Shown here piece after piece: positions 63,109-64,000 of a DNA stretch of 64,000 nt (the first letter of the stretch is position 1; each line of letters starts with the position of its first letter). Source of the DNA: Paenibacillus andongensis (GTDB lineage: Bacteria > Bacillota > Bacilli > Paenibacillales > NBRC-103111); assembly GCF_025369935.1 (NCBI RefSeq), contig NZ_CP104467.1:5339001-5403000 (forward strand), read 5' to 3'. The position numbers and the translations under genes are program-made. The notes below the pieces were generated by a model that was not told the origin of the DNA, searched no databases, and was given only the letters and a program-made list of their open reading frames with translations.

Positions 63109-64000
63109 TTAGTGAATGAGTTGATCTAACAGCTTAATAACCGATTCGCGCGCTTTCGGATTATGGATATTAACATTCAGGTAATAGGCAGGGATGGTAT
63201 TACATAGTTCTTTCAAGCCGGAGTCGAGAACGTGCATTGTTCGGGCCACTTGCTCCATATCGTTGTGAAAGTAATCGACGATATCTTCTTTCAGCTCCCA
63301 GTTACAGATGGCTTCGCTAAAGAGCTTGGCGTTATGGTACAGTACATCGGCGTTGAGCGGAGCTATATTCACCACGTCATCGGTTCGGTACTGAACCCAG
63401 AATATCGCCGAGATCTCCAATCGGTTGTTCGTAACTCTGCCATTCAGCCACTCTCGCGGATCGACGAATCTCTCCGTCCCGTTCTCTCGATAGCGAACCT
63501 TCGTCTTCATGCCCGAAACCATTTTTCCTTGTACGCAAGCGTGGGTATTACTTACCAATTTGGCTTTTTCCTTACACATTTCTTCAATCAGCACCGTCTT
63601 GCCCGAGCCGCCCCTACCCAAGAGCAAGATTGCTCTACCGTTCCATTCAATTGCGCCGGCCTTAAGATGCAGCCAGCCGTGTTGGATGCTTTTGACGGTA
63701 AGTAGATATTTGACCGCGAACGACCATACGATTCGGTTGGGATCAGTCGTAACGAACACCATCGCATCATCAAAAAGCTTGTAATACGCAGGTGCGCCGA
63801 AATGATGGCCGACGTAAAAGCCCTTCAACATAATTTGTTCCCGGTAGGTCGACTGCTCCCAATCTTTCATAAAATCTTTTTGTTCTTTAAAAAGGTAGAT
63901 GCGGAATCGATCTATTTCGCCGGATTGTTGATCGTTAGCGGATACCTCGCATATTAACCCATCTGAATCGGCAACAATACGGTCGCAGGTTAAATCCCTA
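63109..64000 (-). CDS. HprK-like P-loop protein, start outside window
   Basis: The frame is open from the stop at 63109 to the right edge; the internal ATG at 63870 is not the start, because coding similarity continues upstream. Walker A LLGRGGSGKTVL lies in a segment typical of HprK-related kinases (HLKAGAIEWNGRAILLLG). The C-terminal half is helical and not recognised. HprK-related proteins are common first genes in bacterial peptide and nucleoside-like clusters; function unknown. Confidence 0.82.
   Translation of the reverse strand, partial: RDLTCDRIVADSDGLICEVSANDQQSGEIDRFRIYLFKEQKDFMKDWEQSTYREQIMLKGFYVGHHFGAPAYYKLFDDAMVFVTTDPNRIVWSFAVKYLLTVKSIQHGWLHLKAGAIEWNGRAILLLGRGGSGKTVLIEEMCKEKAKLVSNTHACVQGKMVSGMKTKVRYRENGTERFVDPREWLNGRVTNNRLEISAIFWVQYRTDDVVNIAPLNADVLYHNAKLFSEAICNWELKEDIVDYFHNDMEQVARTMHVLDSGLKELCNTIPAYYLNVNIHNPKARESVIKLLDQLIH

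Overview
The window reads as chromosomal DNA of a Paenibacillaceae soil or plant-associated bacterium (Paenibacillus or Cohnella type). The basis is repeated CUT1 sugar-import operons of the LplA/LplB/YtcP kind, YesM/YesN-type two-component systems and large membrane-anchored AraC regulators. Strong AGGAGG ribosome-binding sites, CcpA-like cre boxes and a dense set of plant-polysaccharide hydrolases fit the same picture. Almost every gene lies on the minus strand; the clear exception is the GH29 fucosidase. I saw no rRNA, tRNA or CRISPR array.

Left part (1-20.6 kb): an edge-truncated YesN/YesM system with two CUT1 permeases; a deletion scar joining a permease start to a GMC oxidoreductase fragment; an AraC regulator divergent from an alpha-L-fucosidase; an LplB-YtcP-SBP operon; a second SBP coupled to a membrane AraC regulator; and a further LplB-YtcP-SBP operon with a cre box. 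Two pairs of direct repeats (17 bp spacing) in front of the first LplB operon look like the operator of the membrane AraC protein.

20.8-24.5 kb and 34.9-36.2 kb are gene graveyards. They hold a cellulase tail, a histidine kinase, an ETX/MTX2-like toxin tail, an FkbM methyltransferase start, an IS4-type transposase and half of an aminoglycoside phosphotransferase-like gene.

23.1-34.4 kb is a specialised-metabolism operon. It encodes an acyl carrier protein, an ATP-grasp ligase, a GT-B glycosyltransferase, a radical SAM/SPASM enzyme, a Gfo/Idh oxidoreductase, RfbF and RfbG (CDP-4-keto-6-deoxyglucose supply), an ABC-2 exporter and a BtrH-like cysteine-fold protein. The ACP, ATP-grasp and BtrH trio recalls butirosin side-chain chemistry. 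I infer a pathway that loads an acyl or aminoacyl group on the carrier protein, transfers it to a deoxysugar-bearing product and exports it.

36.2-46.7 kb is a xyloglucan/hemicellulose block: GH43, an SGNH esterase, GH43/GH42/GH5 scraps, GH5 with X2 and CBM46, GH74 (one frameshift) and GH2 (nonsense plus frameshift). 47-54.3 kb holds a YesN/YesM pair and an SBP-permease operon, each with a cre-like box. 54.3-57 kb is a decayed duplicate: RR/HK debris, a copied terminator, and an SBP copy that lost its signal peptide and is fused to the leader of the 20.4 kb operon.

57.3-64 kb (open at the right edge) is a second unusual operon: HprK-like P-loop protein, class II aldolase, GT4 glycosyltransferase, inositol-monophosphatase-like phosphatase, an orphan protein, MazG/HisE-like pyrophosphohydrolase, HisG-like ATP phosphoribosyltransferase and a divergent PurM. 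The mix resembles the HisG-initiated logic of coformycin/pentostatin biosynthesis and may make a nucleoside-type product.
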